DNA of 64,000 nucleotides. Origin: Paenibacillus albiflavus (GTDB taxonomy: Bacteria; Bacillota; Bacilli; Paenibacillales; NBRC-103111). The stretch is taken from NCBI RefSeq assembly GCF_004344915.1, contig NZ_SKFG01000002.1, positions 248,001 through 312,000 of the forward strand, in the 5' to 3' direction. A program made the translations under genes and the position numbers. Positions 25,453-34,280 of the stretch are shown here, in pieces. The notes under the pieces are model-generated. The model saw only the letters and a program-made list of their open reading frames with translations. It did not search any database and was not told the DNA's origin. Numbering within the stretch: position 1 is the first letter of the stretch; each line of letters begins with the position of its first letter.

Positions 25453-25480
25453 AACCCATCTTATGCGAGATGGGTTTTTT
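25453..25480 (+). terminator. riboswitch-controlled terminator before nrdI
   Basis: AACCCATCT (25453-25461) and AGATGGGTT (25468-25476), then T4. The upstream GAAACGATGTAGCAG region (near 25393) can pair with CTGCGTCGTTTTG (near 25436-25448) and may be part of the switching structure. Confidence 0.8.
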
Positions 25481-25541
25481 GCTGTGATGATCCTTCCTAG
25501 TAGCGGTCATTACACAGGCATCAAGAATAAGGAGTGGTAAC

Positions 25542-25919
25542 ATGCTCATCGTTTATGATTCGAAGACAGGGAATGTGAAGCGATTCATACAGAAGCTTGA
25601 CATGAAATGTGTTCAAATCACCCCAGACTTAGAGATTGATGAACCTTATGTTTTAGTTACATATACGACTGGATTCGGACAAGCTCCTCAGGCGACACAG
25701 AATTTCCTTGCGACGCAAGGGCATTTATTGCAAGCGGTCGTCTCCAGCGGAAATATGAATTGGGGAACGAGATACGGACTGGCAGCAGACCATATTGCTA
25801 GGCAGTATGAAGTTCCGATACTGATGAAGTTTGAGTTAAGCGGAACAAACAAAGATGTGATGAAGTTCAAACAGGAGGTTAGTCAAATTGTCTACAATCG
25901 CAAAGTGGATTCAGCTTAA
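25542..25919 (+). CDS. nrdI: NrdI, flavodoxin-like RNR maturase
   Basis: A 125-residue flavodoxin-like protein that supplies oxidant for assembling the manganese-tyrosyl radical cofactor of NrdF. The flavin phosphate loop DSKTGNVKRF (residues 5-14), TYTTGFGQAPQ and SGNMNWGTRYGLAAD match the family. The ATG follows AAGGAGTGG. It overlaps nrdE by 32 bases. No nrdH glutaredoxin-like gene is in the cluster. Confidence 0.94.
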   Translation: MLIVYDSKTGNVKRFIQKLDMKCVQITPDLEIDEPYVLVTYTTGFGQAPQATQNFLATQGHLLQAVVSSGNMNWGTRYGLAADHIARQYEVPILMKFELSGTNKDVMKFKQEVSQIVYNRKVDSA

Positions 25920-27984
25920 TAACGAAATTATGGTGCAAAAGAACGGAAGCTTCCAATTCGATAAGGATCGTGAAGCAGCTAGAAGTTATTTTGTAGATTA
26001 TGTAAATCAGAATACCGTATTCTTCCATAACCTGGAAGAGAAAATCGGTTATCTGCTAGATAATGAATACTATGAGAAAGCTATTTTCGATCAATATGAG
26101 TTTGCAGATGTGAAGCGTTTATATGAATATCTCTATTCCAAGAAGTTCAGATTCCCGTCTTTCATGAGCGCATTCAAGTTTTATAACAACTATGCCTTGA
26201 TGACAGATGACGGAACGAAGGTCCTGGAACGTTATGAGGATCGTATTGCAGTCGTTTCCTTGTTTCTAGCTAGAGGGGATATGCAAAAGGCGATGAACTA
26301 TGCGGACATCCTAATTTCCCAAGAGTATCAGCCAGCAACGCCAACATTCCTGAATGCGGGTAAAAAGAGACGTGGCGAGTTAGTAAGCTGCTTCTTGCTT
26401 GAAGTGAATGATTCGATGAACTCGATCGGCTTTGCGATCAATTCCGCCTTGCAGCTAAGTAAAATTGGTGGCGGTGTGAGCTTGAACCTTAGTAAAATTC
26501 GCGGTGCAGACGAGCAAATTAAAGGGCTTGACGGTAAGGCAAGCGGAGTTTTGCCTGTTATGAAGTTGTTTGAGGATGCATTCTCATATGCGAATCAGCT
26601 TGGACAACGCGATGGCAGTGGTGTCGTATATTTGAATATTTTCCATGCGGATATTCAAGAATTTTTGGATACGAAGAAGATTAATAGTGATGAGAAAACG
26701 CGGATTAAGACACTATCATTAGGCGTCGTTGCACCGAACAAATTCTTTGAACTAGTAGAGAATGATAAGGATATGTACTTATTCTATCCACTTACAGTGT
26801 TCAAAGAGTACGGTAAGCATCTAGATGATATGGATATTACTGAAATGTACGATGAGCTTGTGAATAATCCAAATGTACGTAAGAAGAAGATTGTGGCAAG
26901 AGATCTGATTTTGAAAATAGCCCAGACGCAAATGGAATCTGGTTATCCATACATTATGTTCGTCGATAATACGAATGAATATCATGCACTCAAAGAGCTT
27001 GGCCGTGTTAAATTCTCGAATCTGTGCAGTGAAATTGCGCAGTTAAGTGAAGTTTCTACGATCAATGATTACGATGAAGAAGATATCATCAATCGGGATA
27101 TTTCCTGTAACCTAGGCTCACTTAATATTGTGAATGTCATGCAGAATAAACGGATGAGAGCTACCGTTCATCACTCGATGGATGCACTAACGGAAGTGAG
27201 TGACCGTTCGAATATTCGCATCGTACCATCTGTTGCTAAGGCGAATCGTGAGCTTCACTCCGTAGGTCTTGGAGCGATGAACCTTCATGGGTACTTGGCG
27301 AAGAATAGAGTAGCCTATGAATCGAAGGAAGCAAAAGATTTTGCAAGAACATTCTTTATGATGCTGAACTTCTATTCCTTGGAGCGTTCGATGCTTATTG
27401 CCAAGGAACGTCAAGAGACGTTCAAAGACTTTGAACAGAGTGAATATGCGAATGGCAATTATTTTGATCGATATTTAGAGACAGATTATTCACCAGTTAC
27501 GGACAAAGTGAAGCAATTGTTTGAAGGACACGAGATTCCAACGTTAGAAGACTGGAAACGTCTGAAAGAGCTAGTAGCCGAGCATGGTCTGTATCATGCC
27601 TATCGTTTGGCGATTGCGCCAACTGGGTCTATTTCGTACCTACAATCTTCGACTGCATCCATTGCACCGATTACGCAGAAGATTGAGGAACGCGAATATG
27701 GAGATTCGAAGACGATCTATCCAATGCCATTCCTAAGCGAAGAGAACTATTTCTATTATAAAGAAGCTTATGATATGGACATGTTCAACCTGATTGATCT
27801 CGTAGCAGAAGTTCAAGTGCATATTGACCAAGCGATTTCAACGATTCTGTTTGTCAAAGACGATTTGACGACTCGAGATCTTGCCAAGTACTACATTTAT
27901 GCACAGAAGAAGGGGCTTAAGACGCTCTATTATACAAGAACGCGCAAGAAGACTATCGATGAATGCGTAAGCTGCGTCATCTAA
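25888..27984 (+). CDS. nrdE: class Ib ribonucleoside-diphosphate reductase large subunit
   Basis: A 698-residue catalytic subunit that reduces NDPs to dNDPs aerobically. Class Ib features: the NrdE N-terminal domain and no ATP-cone, the redox Cys in LVSCFLLEV, the finger-loop NLCSEI (Asn, Cys, Glu radical site), the partner Cys in ISCNLGSLN, PTGSISYLQ, and the C-terminal redox pair DECVSCVI. The radical-transfer Tyr pair is in TLYYTRT. Start: TTG 25888, eight bases after AGGAGGT and inside the nrdI end, implying translational coupling. Controlled by the NrdR boxes and the cobalamin riboswitch upstream of nrdI. Confidence 0.96.
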   Translation: MSTIAKWIQLNNEIMVQKNGSFQFDKDREAARSYFVDYVNQNTVFFHNLEEKIGYLLDNEYYEKAIFDQYEFADVKRLYEYLYSKKFRFPSFMSAFKFYNNYALMTDDGTKVLERYEDRIAVVSLFLARGDMQKAMNYADILISQEYQPATPTFLNAGKKRRGELVSCFLLEVNDSMNSIGFAINSALQLSKIGGGVSLNLSKIRGADEQIKGLDGKASGVLPVMKLFEDAFSYANQLGQRDGSGVVYLNIFHADIQEFLDTKKINSDEKTRIKTLSLGVVAPNKFFELVENDKDMYLFYPLTVFKEYGKHLDDMDITEMYDELVNNPNVRKKKIVARDLILKIAQTQMESGYPYIMFVDNTNEYHALKELGRVKFSNLCSEIAQLSEVSTINDYDEEDIINRDISCNLGSLNIVNVMQNKRMRATVHHSMDALTEVSDRSNIRIVPSVAKANRELHSVGLGAMNLHGYLAKNRVAYESKEAKDFARTFFMMLNFYSLERSMLIAKERQETFKDFEQSEYANGNYFDRYLETDYSPVTDKVKQLFEGHEIPTLEDWKRLKELVAEHGLYHAYRLAIAPTGSISYLQSSTASIAPITQKIEEREYGDSKTIYPMPFLSEENYFYYKEAYDMDMFNLIDLVAEVQVHIDQAISTILFVKDDLTTRDLAKYYIYAQKKGLKTLYYTRTRKKTIDECVSCVI

Positions 27985-27998
27985 GGGGGATATAACCG

Positions 27999-28994
27999 AT
28001 GAATAGATTTGAAGCAGTTAACTGGAACGCACCTGAAACGGATTATACGGAGCTCTTGTGGACGCAGAATACGACGCAATTCTGGTTAGATACGGAAATT
28101 CCGATCTCTAAGGATTTAAAAACTTGGTCCAAAATGAATATCAACGAACAATTAACCTACATGCGTGTATTAGGTGGCTTAACTCTACTTGATACAGAGC
28201 AAGGTAATGTAGGCATGCCGATGATCGCGCAATTCGTACAGGAGAAGCAGAAGAAAGCGATCTTGATTTTCCAAGCGGCAATGGAGGAAATTCATGCGAA
28301 GAGCTATAGTACGATTTTCACAACGGTAGCTAGCGCTGAGATGATTAATGAAACGTTCGAATGGGTTAAAGATAATAAGCAATTACAGTATAAGACTTCG
28401 ATCATTGACGGCCTATACCGTGATATTAAGCCAGGTGATGGATTAAGCTTGTACAAAGCGATGGTTGCTTCTGTATTCCTTGAGAGCTTCTTGTTCTATT
28501 CAGGTTTCTTCTATCCATTATACCTGGCAGGTCAGGGTAAAATGGTTGCAAGTGGAGAAATCATCAAGCTGATCATTCGTGATGAAAGTGTACACGGTGT
28601 ATTCGTAGGCTTGCTTGCGCAGGAAGTATACAATAGCTTAAGCATTGTAGAGAAGCAGTCGGCTAATGAATTCGTACCAGCGCTGCTTGATGATCTATAC
28701 CATAATGAGCTTGAATACTCCGAGAAGCTGTACGATGAAATCGGCTTGACTCATGAAGTAAAGAAATACATTCGTTACAATGGGAACAAAGCAATGATGA
28801 ACTTAGGACTTGAGCCTGTATTCCCAGAGGAAGAAGTGAATCCTGTTGTCTTGAACGGTATTCGTACCGAGACAAGCACGCATGATTTCTTCTCCACAAA
28901 AGGTAATGGTTATCAGAAGGGTAAAGTTGAACCTTTGCAGGACAAAGACTTTACATTCCTGAACGATCGAGTTAAGCAATCGCAAATTTTCTAA
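27999..28994 (+). CDS. nrdF: class Ib ribonucleotide reductase small subunit
   Basis: A 331-residue dimetal-tyrosyl radical subunit that generates the radical for NrdE. Metal ligands are visible: Asp in LLDTEQGN, Glu and His in MEEIHAKSYS, Glu in ESFLFYSGF, and the Glu/His pair in RDESVHGVF. The radical Tyr is in HAKSYS. The C-terminal tail ends DFTFLNDRVKQSQIF, the region that docks on NrdE. Third gene of nrdIEF, 14 bases behind nrdE with AAGGGGGAT as ribosome site; a terminator follows. Confidence 0.97.
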   Translation: MNRFEAVNWNAPETDYTELLWTQNTTQFWLDTEIPISKDLKTWSKMNINEQLTYMRVLGGLTLLDTEQGNVGMPMIAQFVQEKQKKAILIFQAAMEEIHAKSYSTIFTTVASAEMINETFEWVKDNKQLQYKTSIIDGLYRDIKPGDGLSLYKAMVASVFLESFLFYSGFFYPLYLAGQGKMVASGEIIKLIIRDESVHGVFVGLLAQEVYNSLSIVEKQSANEFVPALLDDLYHNELEYSEKLYDEIGLTHEVKKYIRYNGNKAMMNLGLEPVFPEEEVNPVVLNGIRTETSTHDFFSTKGNGYQKGKVEPLQDKDFTFLNDRVKQSQIF

Positions 28995-29004
28995 TTAGAT
29001 AATC

Positions 29005-29046
29005 AAGGGCTATTCTTAGTAAATTTTACTGAGGGTAGCCCTTTTC
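29005..29046 (+). terminator. terminator after nrdF
   Basis: AAGGGCTA (29005-29012) pairs with TAGCCCTTTT (29036-29045), with partial pairing between. Confidence 0.75.
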
Positions 29047-29123
29047 TAATGAATTTGATTGTCATATAATTACATAATAGATGATTAAAGGTAATTATGT
29101 TGAATTGCAAAGGAGAAAATTGA

Positions 29124-29453
29124 GTGAAGATATCTAAGATGATTACGATATTACTCCCTGCACTTGTCATGGTTGTATACTTATTGATATTTAATTATGA
29201 TTTGCTGGGTATTTCAGGTTTAAATCGGAAGGGTTGGTTGCTAACGATTTTGCCAGCAGCTTTCTTGATCCAAGGGATCGCTAGCGTAATAACGAAGACA
29301 AATATTTTCGTAACGTTAATCGTATCCTGTCTTGCTTATTTCGGCTTATTATACTTGAGTCTTGAAACCTCAGATATAAGCTACCTGATCTTGTACTTAA
29401 TTGTTTATGCAGTTGGGTATGTGATTGGATGGTTTGTGAGGAAGTCTAAGTAA
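29124..29453 (+). CDS. small four-helix membrane protein
   Basis: A 109-residue hydrophobic protein with four predicted membrane segments (about 7-25, 38-56, 61-80, 84-104) and a basic C-terminus (VRKSK). The GTG start has a good AAAGGAG site seven bases upstream. I do not recognise the family. An inverted repeat, ATAATTAC (29066-29073) with GTAATTAT (29091-29098), lies in its leader and may be a regulatory site or hairpin. Single gene with a terminator shared with the convergent PNPOx-like gene. Confidence 0.65.
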   Translation: MKISKMITILLPALVMVVYLLIFNYDLLGISGLNRKGWLLTILPAAFLIQGIASVITKTNIFVTLIVSCLAYFGLLYLSLETSDISYLILYLIVYAVGYVIGWFVRKSK

Positions 29454-29487
29454 TCTGAATGATGTAAGGCTCGTAGGAGCGGGTTAT

Positions 29488-29535
29488 CAAACCATGATGT
29501 TTCAACAAATGTTGAAGTATCATGGTTTGTTTTAT
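29488..29535. terminator. bidirectional terminator
   Basis: CAAACCATGAT (29488-29498) with ATCATGGTTTG (29519-29529), plus inner TTCAAC/GTTGAA pairing; T-rich tail on the plus strand. It lies between convergent genes. Confidence 0.75.
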
Positions 29536-29542
29536 TGTTTCT

Positions 29543-30073
29543 TCACTTATTTTTCTCCTCAAACATATGATCAGGTTTAACTGGATTATCTTTGGCTGAA
29601 ATTGTTTCAGGCAGAATTCGATAGATGAGGGCTCCGCTTCCATAGGAAGAGCGATACTTATCCACGTGATTTTTAGATAAAGGTCGATCATAATATCCTG
29701 GTACATATTTATTTAGCATTTGTTGCAGGGCAGCAGTCGCTTCATCCAGATCAGTTACGCGTTCCCCTCTACCGAACAACATGACACTCATATACGCTGT
29801 ATCCGTATGAGCAGGAACAGGATCTGTGATTGTCCCATATGCCTGACTCACCGTAAAACAGACATTCGGATTGTTATCCATCATCGTAACCTTACGTCCT
29901 GTATCTGCTCCATGAAAATAAATTCTCTCATTCCACCACACATAATTAAGAGGCACGACGTAAGGTTGATCGTCATTAGCTAGACCGAGAAAGCCAACCT
30001 CTGAAGTGGATAGGAAATGATTGATCTTGTCTTGGTCCAAGCATTCTCTACGGCTATATCGAATGGTATTCAT
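29543..30073 (-). CDS. pyridoxamine-5'-phosphate-oxidase-like flavoprotein (NimA-type)
   Basis: A 176-residue split-barrel FMN-binding-type protein of the PNPOx superfamily, nearest the NimA/nitroimidazole-resistance group. SEVGFLGLANDDQPYVVPLNYVW is the barrel start, IYFHGADTGRKVTMMDNNPNVCF the flavin-binding strand-turn, and YMSVMLFGRGERV the core strand. The ATG at 30073 follows AAAGGAG; an upstream ATG at 30094 is rejected because the ribosome site lies after it. It is divergent from a MocR regulator that probably controls it. The substrate is not known. Confidence 0.85.
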   Translation of the reverse strand: MNTIRYSRRECLDQDKINHFLSTSEVGFLGLANDDQPYVVPLNYVWWNERIYFHGADTGRKVTMMDNNPNVCFTVSQAYGTITDPVPAHTDTAYMSVMLFGRGERVTDLDEATAALQQMLNKYVPGYYDRPLSKNHVDKYRSSYGSGALIYRILPETISAKDNPVKPDHMFEEKNK

Positions 30074-30187
30074 TTTCACAAATCTCCTTTGCATTCAAAT
30101 TCTATATTGGTTATTATAGGGAATAATTGACCACTTCAATAGATACAATTATGAGTTATTTAACCAGTACAGATTGGGGCTGTCCGG

Positions 30188-31609
30188 ATGGATATTAGTC
30201 TACATTTAGATGATAACAGGCATGAACCGCTGTATATTCAGCTTTATCAATATTTTAGAGAAGAAATTACAACGCTCAGAATTGCACCTGCCACGAGATT
30301 ACCATCGATACGCCAGTTATCGGAGTTTTTGCAAGTAAGTAAAACAACGATTCAAATGGCGTATGATCAGTTGCTTGCAGAAGGGTATGTTGAGAGTAGA
30401 GAGAGAAGCGGCTATTATGCTGTTAAGTTAGAGGATGAGGCATTTGGTTCGATTCGCCCAAATCATCAGAAAAACTTGGCGGCTATTGATCGATCCATGA
30501 AATCTCATCCGATTGATATTGATTTCTATATGTCTAGCGTAGATGTGCATCATTTTCCTTTTGATACTTGGCGTAAATATACGAATATGGCGACAACCTT
30601 TGAACAGAAGGAACTATTAGCTTATGGAGATCGGCAAGGTGAGTTTGAGCTGCGTAACTCGATTAGTCATTACCTGCGCCAATCACGTGGTGTGAATTGT
30701 ACACCAGACCAAATCGTTCTGGGATCTGGCACACAAACCGTGCTGCAAATTTTATGTCAACTGATCGGGTTAGATGGTAGACGTGTCGCAATTGAGGAGC
30801 CAGGTTATCGTGGTGCACGTCAGGTATTTCAATTGTTTGGGTATAAGCTGGTTCCGATCTCTCTGGAAGAGGATGGAATTAGTGTGCATGAGCTATCACG
30901 AAGTGACGCGAAACTCGTCTATATCACACCTTCACACCAATATCCAATCGGAATGGTTATGCCAGTTCAGAAGCGTCTTAAGCTGCTTCGCTGGGCGGAA
31001 GAGAATCAAGGGATCATCATCGAAGATGATTACGATGGAGAATTTAGATACCGCGGCAAGCCTATTCCGTCATTGCAAGGGCTAGACACACATGGTTTGG
31101 TTGTCTACGTGGGTACATTTTCCAAGTCGTTAATGCCAGCAATTCGAATCAGCTATATGGTATTGCCAACGCATTTGCTTACTATCTATCAACAGAGATT
31201 TAATTCCTTTGACCATACCGTATCCAGATTACATCAGCGCACCTTACAGCTATTTATGGATAATGGAGAGTGGGATCGTCATATCCGAAGAATGCGCACC
31301 TTGTATCATAAGAAGCATGCATTTCTTTTGCATACGATAAAGACTGTGATGGGCGAGCATGTCAACATCATGGGGCAGGACGCAGGGCTGCATATTGTAA
31401 TAGATGTCAAAAGCACAATTCCTGCAGATGAACTAGTAGAGATTGCAGCACGTGCTGGTGTTCAGGTCTACAGTACGTCGCATACTTGGCATCAGTTGCC
31501 GCCGAAGGAGCAAATTTTGATTCTATTAGGTTTTGGTGGGCTATCGATGGAGCAAATCGAGCAGGGGATTAAGCAGTTGGACGAGGTATGGAGGGTGTTC
31601 TATTTATAG
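30188..31609 (+). CDS. MocR/PdxR-type regulator (GntR HTH plus aminotransferase domain)
   Basis: A 473-residue fusion: a GntR-type winged helix (PLYIQLYQYFREEI, TRLPSIRQLSEFLQVSKTTIQMAYDQLLAEGYVESRERSGYYA, about 1-85) joined to a fold-type-I aminotransferase domain (about 110-470). The PLP site is present: IIEDDYDGEFRY (Asp) and GTFSKSLMPAIRISYM with the Schiff-base Lys. Such proteins sense PLP or an amino compound rather than transaminate. It is divergent from the PNPOx-family gene with 114 bp between starts, the classical regulator-target layout, so vitamin B6 or a flavin-linked function is a reasonable inference. Confidence 0.93.
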   Translation: MDISLHLDDNRHEPLYIQLYQYFREEITTLRIAPATRLPSIRQLSEFLQVSKTTIQMAYDQLLAEGYVESRERSGYYAVKLEDEAFGSIRPNHQKNLAAIDRSMKSHPIDIDFYMSSVDVHHFPFDTWRKYTNMATTFEQKELLAYGDRQGEFELRNSISHYLRQSRGVNCTPDQIVLGSGTQTVLQILCQLIGLDGRRVAIEEPGYRGARQVFQLFGYKLVPISLEEDGISVHELSRSDAKLVYITPSHQYPIGMVMPVQKRLKLLRWAEENQGIIIEDDYDGEFRYRGKPIPSLQGLDTHGLVVYVGTFSKSLMPAIRISYMVLPTHLLTIYQQRFNSFDHTVSRLHQRTLQLFMDNGEWDRHIRRMRTLYHKKHAFLLHTIKTVMGEHVNIMGQDAGLHIVIDVKSTIPADELVEIAARAGVQVYSTSHTWHQLPPKEQILILLGFGGLSMEQIEQGIKQLDEVWRVFYL

Positions 31610-31706
31610 TAAAAAAATGATTGTCAAAGATTGGTATCATATATTATCATAATACATAGATATTCGATGCATAGAATTACAATATATAAATCCTAACGGA
31701 GGTTAT

Positions 31707-32039
31707 ATGACAATCAATAAGGAATTGATGAAAGGCAGTACTGTCACACTAATACTAACGATGCTAGATCATAAAGATATGTATGGATATGAAATGGTGA
31801 AGGAACTTGAGATGAGCTCAGGGAGCATTTTTACGTTAAAAGAAGGGACCTTGTATCCGATCCTTCATACACTCGAAACAGAGAATTATGTAGAAGCGTA
31901 TTGGAATGAGCAACAAGGTCGCAAGCGGAAGTATTATCGAATTACGGCAGAAGGGAAGGGACTTCTCAAGGAGAAAAAACAGGAATGGGTCTTGTTCCGT
32001 ACAGCAGTTGATCGAGTGATTGGAGGGGAGCATGCTTGA
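31707..32039 (+). CDS. PadR-family transcriptional regulator
   Basis: A 110-residue winged-helix repressor. PadR hallmarks: KGSTVTLILTMLDHKDMYGYEMVKELE, FTLKEGTLYPILHTLETENYVEAYW and RKRKYYRITAEGKGLLKE. It has no separate C-terminal domain, so it belongs to the short PadR-s2 group. The stop overlaps the start of the FtsW-like gene (TGATG), so the two are coupled. In Bacillales such PadR genes usually control the adjacent membrane-protein gene. Confidence 0.93.
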   Translation: MTINKELMKGSTVTLILTMLDHKDMYGYEMVKELEMSSGSIFTLKEGTLYPILHTLETENYVEAYWNEQQGRKRKYYRITAEGKGLLKEKKQEWVLFRTAVDRVIGGEHA

Positions 32040-33337
32040 TGGAAATGAAGCGGCATCCGAAGGTTATTGCTTTCTTAGATAAGGTATGCGAACCGATCAA
32101 GGTGAAGGAAATGCATAATGAAATTAGACTGGAACTCACGAATCATTTACAGGAGATCGTAGAAGATCGTTTAGATAATCAAATAGAATTAGAACAAGCT
32201 ATTGAGCAGGCTATAGATCAAATGGGAGACCCCGATAAGCTAGGTAAGCAGTTTCATCATGTTCATCGGCCAAAGGTTGAGTGGCGAATAATCGGACTGA
32301 TTGGGATACTGCTAGTCATTGGTTTGATTGCGATGTATGCAACTGAATTAAGTGGGATGCCGATATATCAACCACATCTTTTGATTACAAAGAGTATATA
32401 TACCATTCTTGGTATCGGATTGATGGTATTATGCTATTATTTTGATTTTCGCAAATTACATACATTTTCTTGGTTCATCTATGGCTTTACATTATTTACG
32501 ATGCTGTATTCATCGATCTACGGTAATCAAGTGAATGGACAGATCTGGTTTGTCATTGGATTTACAAGAATTAATTTTACAGTTATATCTACCTTTCTTT
32601 TCATTATAAGTCTGGCAGGTATAGCAACGATGCCCAAGTGGAAAGCATATCGTTGTTATACAAAGGTCTTAATCCTGATTGTGTTTCCTGGCATTATGTA
32701 CCTACTCAATCATTCGTATAGTAATTTACTACTCTATTTAGCAGGTGCTATGCTAATTGCCTATATCACCCGTTCGAATAAGAAGGAATTTCTCTATTTA
32801 TCAGGCACTGTGCTTGGATTTGGTATTCTTATGATAATTTGTGATCGAGATTATACTTTTGATCGTTTATCGATGTACATTAGTCACTATACAGGTATGA
32901 CAGATAATAATTTTATTTCGATACAATCAATTAAGGCGGTTCAGGACGCTGGTTTATGGGGGAAAGGTTTAAATTCAGTTTCAATAAATATGCCTAATAT
33001 CCCAAATCAGGCGATTTTCACTTATCTCATATACTGTTTTGGTTGGGTCATAGGAATTGTGATTTGTGCTATTATTCTACTATTTCTATATCAAACAGCT
33101 AGGATGGCAATGGCAATAAAGAATCCATATGGAAAATTGATCGTCGCAGGAATACTTGTTATATTTGCCGTTCAATTCATATGGTCGATTTTTATGTCTG
33201 TCGGATTATTACCTTACCTCGATTATGAATTTCCATTTATCAGCTTTGGCGGAATCTATTTTATTTTCCATTTAGGTTTAGTCGGCATGATGCTTAGCGT
33301 GTATCGGAAAAAAAATATGATAAAGTCAAATGCTTGA
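32039..33337 (+). CDS. FtsW/RodA/SpoVE-family membrane protein with N-terminal permease-prefix-like domain
   Basis: A 432-residue polytopic protein. The first ~75 residues are a charged helical domain (KEMHNEIRLELTNHLQEIVEDRL, ALDQMGDPDKLGKQF-like) that resembles the HAAS/permease-prefix domains seen next to PadR regulators. About ten membrane helices follow, with SEDS-family features such as WFVIGFTRINF, the large loop before VQDAGLWGKGLNS, and GLLPYLDYEFPFISFGG, which corresponds to the SEDS motif near the C-terminus. Classic FtsW/RodA proteins polymerise peptidoglycan. Whether this diverged form does so is unclear. ATG 32039 follows GGAGGGG by eight bases. Confidence 0.82.
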   Translation: MEMKRHPKVIAFLDKVCEPIKVKEMHNEIRLELTNHLQEIVEDRLDNQIELEQAIEQAIDQMGDPDKLGKQFHHVHRPKVEWRIIGLIGILLVIGLIAMYATELSGMPIYQPHLLITKSIYTILGIGLMVLCYYFDFRKLHTFSWFIYGFTLFTMLYSSIYGNQVNGQIWFVIGFTRINFTVISTFLFIISLAGIATMPKWKAYRCYTKVLILIVFPGIMYLLNHSYSNLLLYLAGAMLIAYITRSNKKEFLYLSGTVLGFGILMIICDRDYTFDRLSMYISHYTGMTDNNFISIQSIKAVQDAGLWGKGLNSVSINMPNIPNQAIFTYLIYCFGWVIGIVICAIILLFLYQTARMAMAIKNPYGKLIVAGILVIFAVQFIWSIFMSVGLLPYLDYEFPFISFGGIYFIFHLGLVGMMLSVYRKKNMIKSNA

Positions 33338-33352
33338 ATCATGTGCTTGATT

Positions 33353-33382
33353 AGCGATCATTTTAAATGGTCGCTTTTTTTG
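33353..33382 (+). terminator. rho-independent terminator
   Basis: AGCGATCATTT (33353-33363) with AAATGGTCGCT (33365-33375, one G-U/mismatch) and a T7 tail. Confidence 0.75.
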
Positions 33383-33500
33383 TGTTTGAACTTCTATCTT
33401 ACAAGATTGTCATTCTTACATCACCGAATCAGATGGTTGCTAGAGGGCGATTGGCGTTACACTCCTTGTAGATAAAAGAAAGTGAGTGGAGGATAACCAA

Positions 33501-34268
33501 ATGACGAACTCAGTAGTTGAAGTAAGTAATGTACAGAAGATTTATGGCAGCAAAGGTCAGAATCAATCGATCGCGTTGGATCATATTTCTCTTAATATTG
33601 AAGAGGGCGAATTTGTTGGCATTATGGGACCGTCTGGTTCTGGTAAAACAACACTGCTCAACGTTATCTCAACGCTTGACCGTCCTACGAATGGTCAGAT
33701 CCGTATCGCGAATACGGACATTACGCGAATGAGCGAGAAATTCCTAGCAGATTTTAGAGCGCAGAAGCTCGGATTTATATTTCAAGATTTTAACTTGCTA
33801 GAGAATTTGACGGTTTATGAGAATATTGCTTTGCCGCTGTCCTTACAAGGCGTATCTGCTAAGAAAATTCGCGAAAGTGTGAAGCTTGGGGCGAATAGGC
33901 TTGGAATTAGCACCATTCTTACCAAATATCCCGCTGAAATCTCTGGCGGACAGAAGCAGCGTGCTGCTGCTGCTCGTGCACTTGTACATGATCCAGCGCT
34001 AATTCTTGCAGACGAACCTACAGGTGCTTTGGATTCTAAGAGTGCCAAGAGCTTGCTTGAAACGATGACTGAATTAAATGAAGCGCAGCAAGTTACCATT
34101 ATGATGGTTACGCATGATGCGTTTAGTGCGAGTTATTGCAAAAGAATTTTGTTCATCCAAGATGGCAAGTTATTCAAGGAAATTAAGCGTACTGGCAATC
34201 GCCAATCCTTCTTCCAACAAATACTGGATGTGCTAGCTGATCTTGGGGCATCCCACGAAATGGAATAG
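33501..34268 (+). CDS. BceA-type ABC transporter ATPase
   Basis: A 255-residue ATPase of the peptide-antibiotic detoxification family (MacB-like fold). Walker A GPSGSGKTT, Q-loop FQDFNLLENLTVYENIALPL, signature ISGGQKQRAAAARAL, Walker B LILADEPTGALDSKSA, switch VTHDAF. The C-terminal tail (QSFFQQILDVLADLGA) is typical of BceA/YtsC. The ATG at 33501 is preferred to GTG 33486, since GGAGGAT lies between them. It is cotranscribed with the permease 12 bases downstream. No BceRS-like regulator pair is next to it. Confidence 0.92.
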   Translation: MTNSVVEVSNVQKIYGSKGQNQSIALDHISLNIEEGEFVGIMGPSGSGKTTLLNVISTLDRPTNGQIRIANTDITRMSEKFLADFRAQKLGFIFQDFNLLENLTVYENIALPLSLQGVSAKKIRESVKLGANRLGISTILTKYPAEISGGQKQRAAAARALVHDPALILADEPTGALDSKSAKSLLETMTELNEAQQVTIMMVTHDAFSASYCKRILFIQDGKLFKEIKRTGNRQSFFQQILDVLADLGASHEME

Positions 34269-34280
34269 GGGGAAAACGAT

